This document shows positions 1-11,600 of a DNA stretch of 64,000 nt, piece by piece (position 1 is the first letter of the stretch; every line of letters begins with the position of its first letter). This DNA is from Paracentrotus lividus (lineage: Eukaryota > Echinodermata > Echinoidea > Camarodonta > Echinidae). The position numbers and the translations under genes are program-made. The stretch spans positions 43,426,644 to 43,490,643 of the forward strand of contig CALNVZ010001721.1 of the NCBI GenBank assembly GCA_940671915.1, written 5' to 3'. The notes below the pieces were generated by a model, which saw only the letters and a program-made list of their open reading frames with translations, was not told the origin of the DNA and did no database searches.

Positions 1-428
1 TGCCCCCGCCCCCCCCCCCCACACTCAGGAGGTCAACTTACACGTATGCTTGTTCCCGATTTCTCCGGAAAGGGGTATATTTTGGGGGCTCAGGCCGTTG
101 AAAAATCCCCGAGATATCATTGAAATAGGGGTCTTTTAGCTTTTTTTCTCGTGACCTATTTTTAATTGGGGATAGTTTTCAATTCTTTGAGGAAAAATCC
201 CGTAATATGGGCCTAAATATGGTCCAAAAACTTGTGAAAAGGGAATATTTTTCCCTGCTGCCCCTCCAAAAGCCTGTAATAGGGGGTAATTTTGATGCAG
301 CTTCCCCTCAAGAAGCCTCTAATAAGAGGTAATTTTGACACAGTTTCCCCGACTGATAGGGGTATCTCTAAAAATCTGGAACGGGCATACGTGTATGGTT
401 GACCTCCTGAGTGAGGGGGGGGGGCGGT
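1..428. mobile_element. TIR element (MITE) with C/G-tract ends, left edge at window start
   Basis: The left end (CTCAGGAGGTCAAC, then ACACGTATGC, 25-50) is inverted at 385-411 (GCATACGTGTATGGTTGACC, TCCTGAG). Similarity extends about 60 bp inward, and poly-C and poly-G runs lie outside the repeats. Non-coding, about 0.43 kb. Superfamily not assigned. Confidence 0.7.
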
Positions 429-1140
429 GTTGCCCCTTCTCGCTTGAAGTGTATGCCTTTTAATGATAGGCGAAAATTAACTTTTGAGTTCATGCCTTTG
501 ACTGTCGTCATTGTACAAAGAGCAATCTTTATCATCTAAGCATGCAAACCCACATTTTAAGGCTACGTCGGCTAGAATTTCTGTCAGATTTGTTGAAGGA
601 CAATGGGGGGTAGCATAAAATAAAATCGTCCTTCGGCCTTCCAATATTTGTCACCATTATTCAAATAAGAGTATTTTAATTTACTCTTCATGTATGTATA
701 CCATACTTAAGTACATTGTTTATACTACAGTGCAATAATTACTTGCTTTTAACCGTTATAGACAGGGGCCCTTGAAGAGTAATATTCCTCATTTAAAGGG
801 CCACCTTGTATAAAGAAGATATGAATGAATAAATAAATTAATAAAAAAAAAAAAGAGCCATGGAGGTAACCCACTTCACTTTGGTCGGACATCCACATAT
901 ATTTTCTTTCCCCTTTTAACCCCCGAGGAGGGGATGGGGGGTTAAGCACCAAATTCCCGATTTTAGGGATTTCCCCTAATTGTTTTAGTTGGGGCGGACC
1001 TATGAGCCCCCCCCCCCCCCAGGTTCCTCGTTGATAATGGACCCCATTTCATTATTCTTGTGCCGTGACTCTGATTGAATTTGTACGATGTACATGTTTT
1101 TTTTACAGATATGCGTGCACAAGGTCAAAATGTATTATCA
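429..1140. other. Intergenic sequence, no gene seen
   Basis: AT-rich; contains an A-run near 843 and a C-run at about 1007-1020. Open frames here are short and have no recognisable domain. Confidence 0.6.
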
Positions 1141-1141
1141 A

Positions 1142-1277
1142 CAGGCGCGGATCCAAGAAAATCGAATTGAATGCATTTCGGGGGCCCAATTGTCTGGGGA
1201 CAAAGAGCCGCTTTTGTTCCCAGACATTTGGGCCCCCGAAATGCATTCAATTCGATTTTCTTCGATCCGCGCCTGAT
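1142..1277. repeat. Snap-back palindrome (foldback MITE)
   Basis: Arms about 65 bp long: CAGGCGCGGATCCAAGAAAA at the left matches the inverse of TTTTCTTCGATCCGCGCCTG at the right. CATTTCGGGGGCCCAA and its complement lie inside. The spacer is only a few bases, so the whole unit is one hairpin. Confidence 0.85.
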
Positions 1278-2325
1278 CAATGTATTCTTTATGAAAAAAA
1301 TAAAAACTGCCGCCCCCACACATGGGCTCCATTTCTAAATACAAAACATTAGATGTTGTCGGGTTTTTATTAAATCTCTTTAGAAACTTTTATAATGCTC
1401 CCAAAAGTTCAGTAAATCTGTAAAGGAATTGTAAGATTAGCCACGTATGTTTTGTACACATACATCATGTACATGTATTATGTTAAGTACTGTATAACAC
1501 GGGTTTTTAACATAAATAGACGAAAATTTGATTTGTTTGTATATTACATTCATATATTTAGCGTATTATAACTTTTTTTAGAAATAAGTTTTTGCTCAAA
1601 TTCTTTTTACAGATGATAGGACATACCAATGGGCAATTTTCCAGGAAGTAACAACTTTAAGCTCTCATTAGAAATTTTAATACATTAGATAAAAAAATAT
1701 GTAAAAAATTCATTTTTGGAAAAAAATGCAAAAAATGATGTTTTTAAGTACAAAACTGAATTTATTTAATTTCAATTCTCACTAAAGTTAGCATTGTTGT
1801 AAAGGAAATTTAATACTCTTTCATATGAGACCCAACTCATTGAGTTTAGAGAATTATTTCTAGTCATTTTCTTTAAAATACTATTTTTTTTGTAAAAAGG
1901 GCGGCTATTTTGGGCGCCCCCGCCTGTAGAGACTCTCCTGTCACTTTACCACCGGGTAGTCCACCCTAGCGTTGTTGCTATGGGTACATAGAACCATATT
2001 AGATAGGACTACTTTTTAGATCTCGCCAAGTCGGGTCCACACCTCTTGCCCCCTGGGTGCATCTAAAAGATCATTTCTTATCTTCAATCTTTCTTATCAA
2101 CTTTCATCACTCAACTTGAATTTGACCTGGTCATTATTTGTCTTTCATGAATATTTCCCCTCGATTTCATCATTTTATTTTCAGAAGGGAGATTTCAGGC
2201 TAAAGCCGGAGCAAAAAGGTGTTGCTGGAGCACACACACACAAATGTCCAACCTTTATGAGCAACAATGTAGTTAAACCACGTCTTTTAAGCAATTTACA
2301 GACATATTACTATAAAGGGTGCTAT
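1278..2325. other. Intergenic AT-rich sequence
   Basis: No gene, RNA or clear repeat boundary recognised. Confidence 0.5.
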
Positions 2326-2775
2326 CTCACTTCGCGCAGGCGTCTCCGCGACAGAATAAAAATCTGTCTCCGCGACGAATAAAAAGTATTAGAGACGTCT
2401 CCGAGACGTCTCCGCGACAGTTTATGAAAAAAGTCTGAATTAGTCCCAAATCCGTCTCCGAAAATCAGGAGACGTCTCCGCGACAATTTATATAAAAAAA
2501 TAAATCTGAAGTAGTCCCAAATCCGTCTCCGATATTCAGGAGACGTCTCCGAGACGTCTCCGCGACAATTGATGAAAAAGAAAATCTGAAGTAGTCCCAA
2601 ATTCGTCTCCGAGACGTCTCCTGATTTTCGGAGACGGATTTGGGACTACTTCAGACATTTGTTTTTTGAATTATCGCGGAGACGTCTCGGAGACGTCTCT
2701 AATACTGTTTATCCGTCGCGGAGACGGATTTTTATTCTGTCGTGGAGATGTCTCCGCGAAGTGTGATAGCACCCT
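2326..2775. mobile_element. GAGACGTCTC-family TIR element, copy 1
   Basis: TIR AGGGTGCTATCTCAC at 2326 is matched by GTGTGATAGCACCCT ending at 2775. The interior is dominated by repeats of the 10-bp palindrome GAGACGTCTC joined by CGCGACA, plus GGATTTGGGACTACTT in both orientations. No coding capacity. Confidence 0.8.
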
Positions 2776-2998
2776 AACCAGGCCATCGGCCGGATTCAGT
2801 TTTCAATCGCTGCCTTTAAAAATTAAATTGGATTCCTTGAATTCCTTGAATATCTGCTTCATCTGATCATCATTCGATTTCGCGCGAATATGAATGACTT
2901 TTCTTTAAATTTCATGCAAATTTGTTTAAATTGAGCAGGAGAACGTATTAAAATAATTATCACCACAATTAAATATCTCATTGAGTTAAGCGAAGATA

Positions 2999-3996
2999 CA
3001 CTGTTCGTCATAAAGGTGGAATATTTTTTTCTGGCTCAATCAACATTATGTTGCTCCGTTATTAATTTCTTGAATGTGTTTGTCACCGCTTTCATTTTCT
3101 GGGATCCTGGGTATATCTTGGACGTTCCCTCAACCCTTCCCGGGGATTTTTCTTCAAAAAAGTTTGTCACCCCCAGAAGATGGCCATTTTCGTCATTTTT
3201 TCTTATTTTGGGGGCCCTTTTTTCTTCACGCGACCCACCAAGGCCCCCTCAGTCCTACCCCAAGGAAACACGTCTGAGGTGGAGATTTGTTATTGTTCTT
3301 TAAATTAAATCTAGATTTATAGTTACAGGCTCGACCCTTTTGTCTAGGGGAGGGGTCAAAATTTATTTTGAGTGGGGTTCAACATTCATTTTATTCATTT
3401 TTTACACCATGGAAATTTCTATCATCCCTAAATTGTATTGTAAAATTTCAACCAAACATAAATCAAAATGAAATATTATCAATAATAACTATTTACAGCC
3501 TTGTCATCAAGGCTAAACAAAATTTAAGGGGAAAATGATGATATTTAAGGGTTAAAGGTGGTTTTTCATTTCTTTTGTTTTCAGCATAGAGATGGAATAA
3601 AATATTCCGAATTTTCACCAATCTCGTTTTTTACTTCAACCCCTCCCCTAGACAAGAGACCTAAGCCTGTCCCAAGAAATATAGATTTAACTTAAAGAAC
3701 AATATAAAACAATACACCTCAGTCGCGTTTCCTGGGGGTAGGACTGAGGGGGGCTTGATCTGCCTCGAAAACAAAAAGGGGCTCCAAAATGAGAAAAAAT
3801 GACAAAAATGGGCATCACGGGGGTTGACAAAACTTCTTTGGAAAAAGGTCCACGTGAAGGGTTGGGAGAAGGTCCAAGATATAGCCAGGGTCCCAAAAAG
3901 TAAAAGCAGGGACAAACATATTCAAGAAATTAAAGTCAGAGCAAAATCATGTCGCTATAGCGGCAAAAAAATATTCCACCTTTATGACGGACAGTG
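2999..3996. mobile_element. Foldback element with long inverted arms, TA duplication
   Basis: CACTGTTCGTCATAAAGGTG at 2999 is mirrored by CACCTTTATGACGGACAGTG ending at 3996, with TA on both sides. The arms extend about 400 bp (about 2999-3400 and 3600-3996), including inverted CCTCAGTCCTACCCC and the GTCTAGGGGAGGGG segments. TA target suggests Tc1/mariner-type mobilisation. Non-coding, about 1.0 kb. Confidence 0.8.
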
Positions 3997-4187
3997 TAGT
4001 AGGCCTATATGATTTTTACCTATAAAATTGAAGAATATATTATAAGCATTATTAGCAGATAAATATCACACTGAGTTAAACGAAGATAACATTTATTTTC
4101 CCCTAGAATATCAGATAATAAAACATATGATAAATGTAATCCTGATTTACGTGTAATAACAGTAAATAATATTGATCGCAAGAGGAA

Positions 4188-4194
<7 letters not shown>

Positions 4195-4223
<29 letters not shown>

Positions 4224-4290
4224 TGATAGAGTGTAATATATAATGATAGGGGGATTGGGAGAGATAGAGAGAGAGAGAAATAGAGCAAAA
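4195..4290. repeat. (GA)n low-complexity tract
   Basis: Two GA runs separated by a short AT-rich interval. Confidence 0.8.
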
Positions 4291-4299
4291 GAGGGTTAT

Positions 4300-5680
4300 T
4301 ACAGAAAAGCGAATACACTATTTGAGTGATGCCGAAGCTCCGGGGAAGCGTAGTTAACACCAAACGGGGTCTCCTTGGCAATGGTCTTTCGGTTGCCATG
4401 GACACCCAGAAAGCGTGAATGAACAGAACGAGACTTGACATCACGAACGCATAATACCTACACAATGTGTTACACAATATTTCAAGGAAAATATTGAATG
4501 AAGAAGGAATATTAGTTTGCATAATAATTTACTTCTAGACATTAAGTATTTTACTTGTATATTTATTCATTTATATGCATGTGGCCAAAATTAGTAGAAC
4601 ACCTAGCATTATTGAATTATTTTGGTTATTTTATATATTTGAGGTGGCCATTAAAGTACTCATAAAATGGTTTGAATTTCCACAAAAGTCAGCATTATAC
4701 TTTAAAAACGATAGAATATAGTCAGACATGCATCTTGAATTCGCCCTGTTTTCTGTTGAGCCACCAATTGACAAATAAAATTAAAAATATTTGCACCTAT
4801 CAGGATAAAAGTGTTAAACTAGAAATTTGCATACCGTACACTCTTTTAAAAATGCGATTACGCGCATGCTATTCTCCAAGAAGTGATTATTACAATCCTT
4901 GTTTTCTTTTACTATAATGATCTTATGTTTCTTGTATATTCTTGTATATAATGAAAAATTTGATATTCAAATTCCATAATTTATACATACATTTTACAAA
5001 TCGTTTATTATGTTATTTTCGGCATTGTTTGATAGGGCTGCCTCCTCTTACTTTCTTCTTTCATCCTTCTTTCAACAATTACTGTATATAATGTTTTAGT
5101 AGTATTTAGTTTTATTGATTTGCTGCATTGAATTACAAGTGCTAGTAGATTATTGAGCTGTTGTTTTGTATTAGTTAGTGTTTTACCCCATTGTATACGT
5201 ATTATCTCGTAGATGATGATTAATTATGAGTGTACAGGTATGGCAACGTCTCAAGCTTTAAGCTTATATTGCTATACCTCTGTATGTTACTCCAGTATAT
5301 TCCAACAATATTCTTGATCAAAATTATGTTATCTATATAAGATTTGACTGTAAACTGTTTTATATTATCTTGATCATGTTTGCTCCAAGGAGTTATTTCT
5401 ATTGTATCAATGTGATGTATCATTCAGAAATGAATAAATAAATAAATAAATAAATAAATATAATTTAGTAACGTCAACAATATTAAGTTTCTCCCTACAA
5501 AGCTATAGGCCTACTATTTCTGAAAGGAGTTTTCCTAAGGATCCCAAAAATGGCATTTATAATAAGGTAGAGTGAAGGAAAATGAAATTATTAAACGAAA
5601 AGTGTAAATCCATATCATAGACCATGTACATATACATGTAAGCTACATGTAATATAATCATTGTGCTAGCCGCTACGTAC
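4300..5680. other. Intergenic AT-rich sequence
   Basis: No gene seen; a short (AAAT)n array lies at about 5430-5461. Confidence 0.5.
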
Positions 5681-5689
5681 ATACACATG

Positions 5690-5768
5690 CACACACACAC
5701 ACACACACACACACCCACACACACACAAACACACCTACACACACACACACACACACACACACACCCAC
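5690..5768. repeat. (CA)n microsatellite
   Basis: About 75 bp of CA dinucleotides with a few interruptions. Confidence 0.9.
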
Positions 5769-6732
5769 GTAAACACAGCTGATAGAGTAGGCACACATTC
5801 ACATAGTCTATTAAAACAGACCCATACAAAGTATACTTTCAAATAAATATTGTTATTTTACCATATATATGAAATAACTTACCTGACTATACACACAAAA
5901 AATGAGAACTAGTTTCCATGAGTAAAACCCGTTTGCTACTCTTGGAGGCGAGTGCTTTTATTCGTATATCACGTAAAATTTTTAACTTGAGAATTGTGTT
6001 TCTGTTAAAGAGTACACACCGCTCTTCCAGAACATGTAATTTAATAAGGGGTACTCAAGAAAAAAAAATATTGAGTATATATACACAATAAATTTTTTGT
6101 CTTGAGTATCCCTTAGTAACTTTACATGTTCAATTACGATAAAACAATTGTGCAAGTGAGTTTCTCTTCAACTTGTACGGCTTGGTGGATGATCGGGTGA
6201 AAAACTAACAATCGAGTAAAGTGAGAATGCTGAGAAATTCTATATAGCCTGTAATTCACTAGATGAGTAAACTACGACACGTCTTCGTACGTCCTAAGTC
6301 TTGTGAAAGTCTTGAGAGCTGGCTATGCGGTACTTTTACATGTTTTGCGCCGGGTACGCCTACTCGGATCACGAGTACGGACATACTATCGAGACTGCTG
6401 CACGAGGTATGTTCTATTATAACGCTTACGTACGTACATGCGCAATTTAATTTTCGTTATCGAACGAATACCTGGCATGCTTGGCATGCTTGCTTGATCA
6501 TCCGTATTACGTATCTTTTGTTACGGTAACTCTGGCAGAAGTGAATCTAGAGCTTTTATTGTTCACTCTCGGCAAAGCAGTCAAAGCTCTATTCATTATA
6601 AGGGAGATATAGAAAATAAATTAACTTTTCAACGGAACGTATGTGGAGGAAGAAAGTCATAGCGGAACACAGAGTTAAATACGCACTAAACAGCGGAACT
6701 GAGCGCGGAGAGCGTGCATGCTCTTGTCTTTG

Positions 6733-7070
6733 GGTGAGTCGTATTCCTTTTTGTTTGTTTGTTTGCCTGTTTTTATAAACAATGATATTTGGAATGTTCC
6801 GATGATAATCATCGTCTGATAACACTAACATCTAGATTACCATGCATGGATTTCCCATTACTTTGTCAGTCATTACACAGTTTGAGTTTGATGCATGTCG
6901 ATTTATGATGAGTAATGCAATGTATTGGTTTGTGTGAATTGATGCTCTGAAGTGAGTAATGCAGTGTATTGGTTTGAGTGAAATGATGACACTGATGTGT
7001 ATATTCATCGGAACATTCCAAATATCATTATAAAACAGGCAAACAAGCAAACAAAAAGGAATAGGACTCA
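6733..7070. repeat. Internal inverted repeat pair
   Basis: TTTGCCTGTTTTTATAA and GATATTTGGAATGTTCCGAT on the left are inverted on the right (ATCGGAACATTCCAAATATC, TTATAAAACAGGCAAAC). The unit may be a MITE nested in the larger element. Confidence 0.75.
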
Positions 7071-7072
7071 CC

Positions 7073-7200
7073 TAGTGAGTAACGCTTTACATACTCAGAG
7101 AGTCAGTTAGTAAAGTTGCACAAACTGATCACAAGCAAGTTGATGAATTTGTGCAACTTTACTTACTGACTCTCTGAGTATGTAAAGCGTTACTCACTAG
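7073..7200. repeat. Near-perfect 52-bp-arm hairpin
   Basis: CTAGTGAGTAACGCTTTACA at 7073 is mirrored by TGTAAAGCGTTACTCACTAG ending at 7200. Arms of about 52 bp (7073-7124, 7149-7200) differ at very few positions; the loop is about 24 nt. Confidence 0.92.
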
Positions 7201-7678
7201 ATTAGTTTGTGCAATGTACTCAAAACAATAGTTTATGTTACTCAATAAATGAGTTAATTAAAATAACTCATTTTGCTGTGTCACTATATTGTCAAACCAA
7301 AAATACTCGATTAGGTGCGTTTCAAGTAGTTTATTGAGTGAAAGCACTTCATGGATAGTGGTGGTCACTATATAGTCAAAAATACTTGGATATTTGAGTT
7401 TGATCACTCATATATGCAAGTTCTCATTTTTTGTGTGTAATCATCCCTATTTTGTGATACAGCTCGACTAAATAAATATCAATTGATTAAATTTAAAAAA
7501 CTTTAAAAAGATCCTTAGGCTAGTGCCCACTCCAGCCCCTCCCCAGGTCAATTTTCATAAGCTTATTGATTTATTTGATAAATTTGATTTCATTTTCCTT
7601 GATGATGATGATTTTTTTTTTTTAAGTACAATATTCTAAGAACAATTAAGGCGAGGGGAAGAGAGGTAGTTATAAAGA

Positions 7679-7762
7679 GGGAGAGAGAGAGAGAGAGAGC
7701 CTTACAGAGAGGGGGAATTAACAAAAGATAAAGTGAGATTGAGGGGGGGGGGGGGGGGGGGT
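7679..7762. repeat. (GA)n tract and G-run
   Basis: A GA run at 7679-7699 and a G homopolymer at about 7744-7761. Confidence 0.8.
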
Positions 7763-7929
7763 CAGAGAAGAAATCCGGTGAATGACAAGGCGAAAACATG
7801 CTAGAGAATCAAGTTAAGAAGAACACAAAATTGATATACATTATGTTGCTCTCATGGGACGTAAAAACTGTAGGCCTGGTAGAAATAAATAAAGTTTAAG
7901 ACAAAATATTCGGAGACAAAATATTCGGG

Positions 7930-8042
7930 CCGGTTCTAGGACAACTACCCCCTGGACAATTACGCCCCTGATAACCACCCTCGTCAAAAACCTATTTATG
8001 GGGGTAGTTGTCCTGGGGATAATTGTCAGGGGTTAATTGTTC
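7930..8042. repeat. Small palindromic repeat with GACAACTACCCCC motifs
   Basis: GGACAACTACCCCCTGGACA is inverted downstream as GGGGGTAGTTGTCCTGGGGA. Looks like a short MITE just upstream of the SLC16-like gene. Confidence 0.6.
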
Positions 8043-8432
8043 TCACACGATTCAAGTCCTCTTTTTTCCTTCTCATGAAGAAGTTGAATATTTTGCAGAC
8101 AAAAGGGAATGATAATGGTGATTTGGACAAACTCAATCGGGCAAACAAAGATTCATGTTTACCTACCCATTTGAACTCAATGATCAAACATAGCATTACC
8201 TATCATTACTTTATTTGTTTTCGTCTTGCTTTTTATAGAACTGAACTTAAACCGGGAAACTACATCTTTTGATCATTTATGATCAGTTATGTCTTAACAG
8301 AGTTCGGGGCTAGATTATTTTTATCTATAGACTACGAGTATTGTGGAGGTTTGATTACATAATATCACCTGCGTGCAATCACACACACACGCAGCTCGCT
8401 TTCAGTCAGCTGTTCGCGTCCGAGCAGCAAGG

Positions 8433-8682
8433 ATGGTCTCTCCGCCTAGTGGAGACCAAGCGGGGATCGCCCGGGAGATGGGCGGCTCCGACGATGGTGA
8501 TGATTCGATCGCGTCGTCGAAGCCTTCCTATATCCGAGATTGTAAGCCAGATGGAGGCTGGGGTTGGATGGTAACCTTTGGAACATTCCTCGTCTTTGTG
8601 ATTACGACGGGATCAAGTTGGGCGTTTGGAATATTATACATCGCATTTCTAGACGCGTTCGACAGAAGCAAAGCGATTACAG
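8433..8682 (+). CDS. SLC16-like gene, coding exon 1
   Basis: Encodes residues 1-83 plus one base of codon 84. It holds an acidic Ser/Asp-rich cytoplasmic N-terminus (GGSDDGDDSIASS) and then PDGGWGWMV and TM1, ending FDRSKAIT. The donor is ACAG/GTCAGT. The 5' UTR upstream includes a short CA run near 8381; no TATA box stands out. Confidence 0.88.
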
Positions 8683-11600
8683 GTCAGTAAACACGATTGT
8701 ACAGTCACAACCATTCATAATTATGCCGTGGTGATATATCTTTAGTGGGTATTAGCTAGGGAGACTTCTGGTTCAAAAATAGACCGTTTCACATATTTTA
8801 TTCATACCCATACCCCTTAAAGGTTGTTCTTGACAACGTACCCGATAGCTTCACCGAGATGCACATCCGACATAGCAACAATAATGTATGCAAACTGGAT
8901 TCTATCATTCTACCTTATTAAATATGCCCCCAGGAAAGAAACATCTATAAATTATGATAAATTAGTGAATTAGTGATCTTCATCACGAGTCCGTCGGATA
9001 GGATACAACGTCGCAGGTCCCCATTGAAGTGCATTCAATTGCTATATTCCTATATATATAGTTGTCCAGTAACATACAAACAATCATACAATATTATGTA
9101 TATGTATGTTTATACTGATATGCATCGATAAGAGAGTACGTGCCAATTTGCTCATACACTAGTAGGCCTATACGATCGATGTATTATAATTATGATGATG
9201 TAGTGTTCACTGACAGTGACAGCGTATGGTTTCAGCGTATGGTTTCAGCCTATACGATTTATTACCATTGACAGATATATGCCCTGTAAAACTGTAACAT
9301 AAAAGAAATACGATCAATCTTACGATTGATTGTAACTCTTAATACATGGTTCACCATAGACTTACGATCAATCGTGGTATTCATCGTAACTTCTATGTTA
9401 TTACAGCTATAGGGCTATAGTCTAGCCTCTTCTGTTTCTGTGTACTGTGCATGCCTAACATAGCAGTGCAATAGAAAATGCGAAATGTTGATACCTATTT
9501 TAGTTCACGGGGGTAGGCTAGTCTGCAAGCACAGACTCAATTTGACACTTAAACAAATTTCAGTCTAGAGTGGAGACTAGCCTCCAAACTCACTGTCTGT
9601 GTCAAATAAGAGAGGAGCTACAGTACACGAGTGAATCTAGTTTTTTACTTCAGACCCTAGTAAGCAAACAACATGGGTTTGTGCCTGCAAACTAGGGGTA
9701 GGCCCACATTTTGTTTGACTTTATATGGCACTTTAAATCACTATGTGCATGACTCGGCGATATACGAATGAGGCTTATATAAAGCTCAAGGAAGATACCA
9801 CTGTGTTTCACTAAATAAATACATATTTTGTATGTTTTATTGTACCAAAGGGTCACTATTGGCCATCTTGCCTAGTAACCATGGTAACTCGTTTTATTGA
9901 TTTTTTTTGTTGTTGTTGTTGTACTATACCATTGATACATGACGTGTAATAATGGGTAGGGATATACGGCATTGGTACGACATGCTTGACCAATTCACAT
10001 GACACAATTAATCTCGTTTTTACACGGTATCTAAACACGACTGAATAGGCCCTACCCTTTTTTGTCAACCCGCTGAGCTGACCGTAACAAACCAAGCTAA
10101 ACATGCAATTTGTATAAAACGAAGTAAACGAATTCAAAGTCTATGAACATGATGAAACAAGTATCGGATATCTGTACATGGTAGGTGCGGGGTGATCAGA
10201 GACAATTAGTCATTCACTGTAGTCATGATAGGCCTATTATTATAATCTTGCTCCAACATCGAGGTGAACATGATTTGGTGATGCCAAAGATAAAATATAT
10301 ATCATCATTTTAGAGCCATAGAGGAATGAATTTCCAATTCATTCCACCCAAAATACTCAGAAAGTATTGCTCAGTATATGGTTCTCTACTTTATTTCATA
10401 CATTTTTCATAATATGTTAGCATTCTGATATCTTGTCCCTGTGCGAATAAATGGGAAACTGGTGTGCATCATTTTAATGCTTGATATTGTTTCTATACTA
10501 TCAACGTAAATAGAAACATATTGTTATTATGATATGGATCAATGGTAGAGCTAGGGTGAAGAAATAGGATGGTGTGCCCAAGCCGGTAAATCTTGAAAAT
10601 AGGGGACGCAGACATCATACCTTGAATAGTAACAAGTATGTTTAATGCGTGATTATCAAAAGAAATACATGTAGGGGCGCACGCATCACCCCCCCCCCCC
10701 CCCCCCCCCCCCCCACTGGATACGCTACTGAAAATTAATTTCACTCCTCAGATAATTATTTGTGATCAATCGAATCAGCTGCACACGAAATAACCAACGC
10801 ATGTTTGTGTCTAAAATCGATATGATATTTTTATCCTAAATGCTGCTCGTGTCATATTGTGAGCATTTAAAGGGAATCTAACCCGAGGTATTTTATTCTT
10901 CCTACAGTCTAAATTAGGTAATTCCTGAACGACTTGGGTTAGGGACCAATACATTTTAGATTTAGGTTTAAATCTTAAAAAGCTATATACATGTATATAG
11001 AAAAAAAACTAACATTCAAACCTTTAGGATTGAAATTAAAATCAAATTATTGAATAATCATTAACTACAGTTGTTTCAGATTTATTTTGAATCATATAGT
11101 ACGCTGAACACTAAGCCGATCTCAGTCCCTCTTTTCCACTTATATATACTTTGACCTCGACTCAGAATGTATACATTTCGTTCATGCTGAGAGTATACAC
11201 ATCTTTACTTCCTAATAATAATTCACATCATAATCCACACGTTCTTCACGTATTAGTAGGGGCTACTATGTAATCCTGCTGGATAATCGTGCCAAAATTG
11301 ATTTTATTGGCTAACTTTGTCAATTTGGGGGTGCTGAATCCAAAAAACTTTGGTTCCATTTTTTCTGACTACATCTTGGGCCGCCATTTTGGAATTCAAA
11401 ATGGCCGCCATTAAAAACTGTATTTTTACCTATATCTCATATTGTAAGCATGGTAGAAGGTTCAAATTTGGTTTATAATGCATGCATATGATGTCTGACA
11501 TGATAATACATCATTTTCCAAGATTGTGGTTCATATTGGTAGGTCGCCATCTTGAAATTCAAAATGGCTGCCATATCTATCCTATTTTTACTTGTATCTG

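Larger units (their letters stand above)
5892..7437. mobile_element. 1.5-kb TIR element with nested hairpins, TA duplication
   Basis: CACACAAAAAATGAGAACT at 5892 is mirrored by AGTTCTCATTTTTTGTGTG ending at 7437, with TA outside both ends. The flanks are rich in GAGTA/TACTC motifs. Inside, a second inverted pair (about 6733-6806 and 7003-7070) and a near-perfect hairpin (7073-7200) follow each other. No transposase frame was recognised. Confidence 0.75.

Noticed and set aside
8940-9020. Possible hammerhead ribozyme (GTGATCTTCATCACGAGTCC)
   Set aside because: The required CTGATGA and GAAA core elements and three helices could not be arranged.
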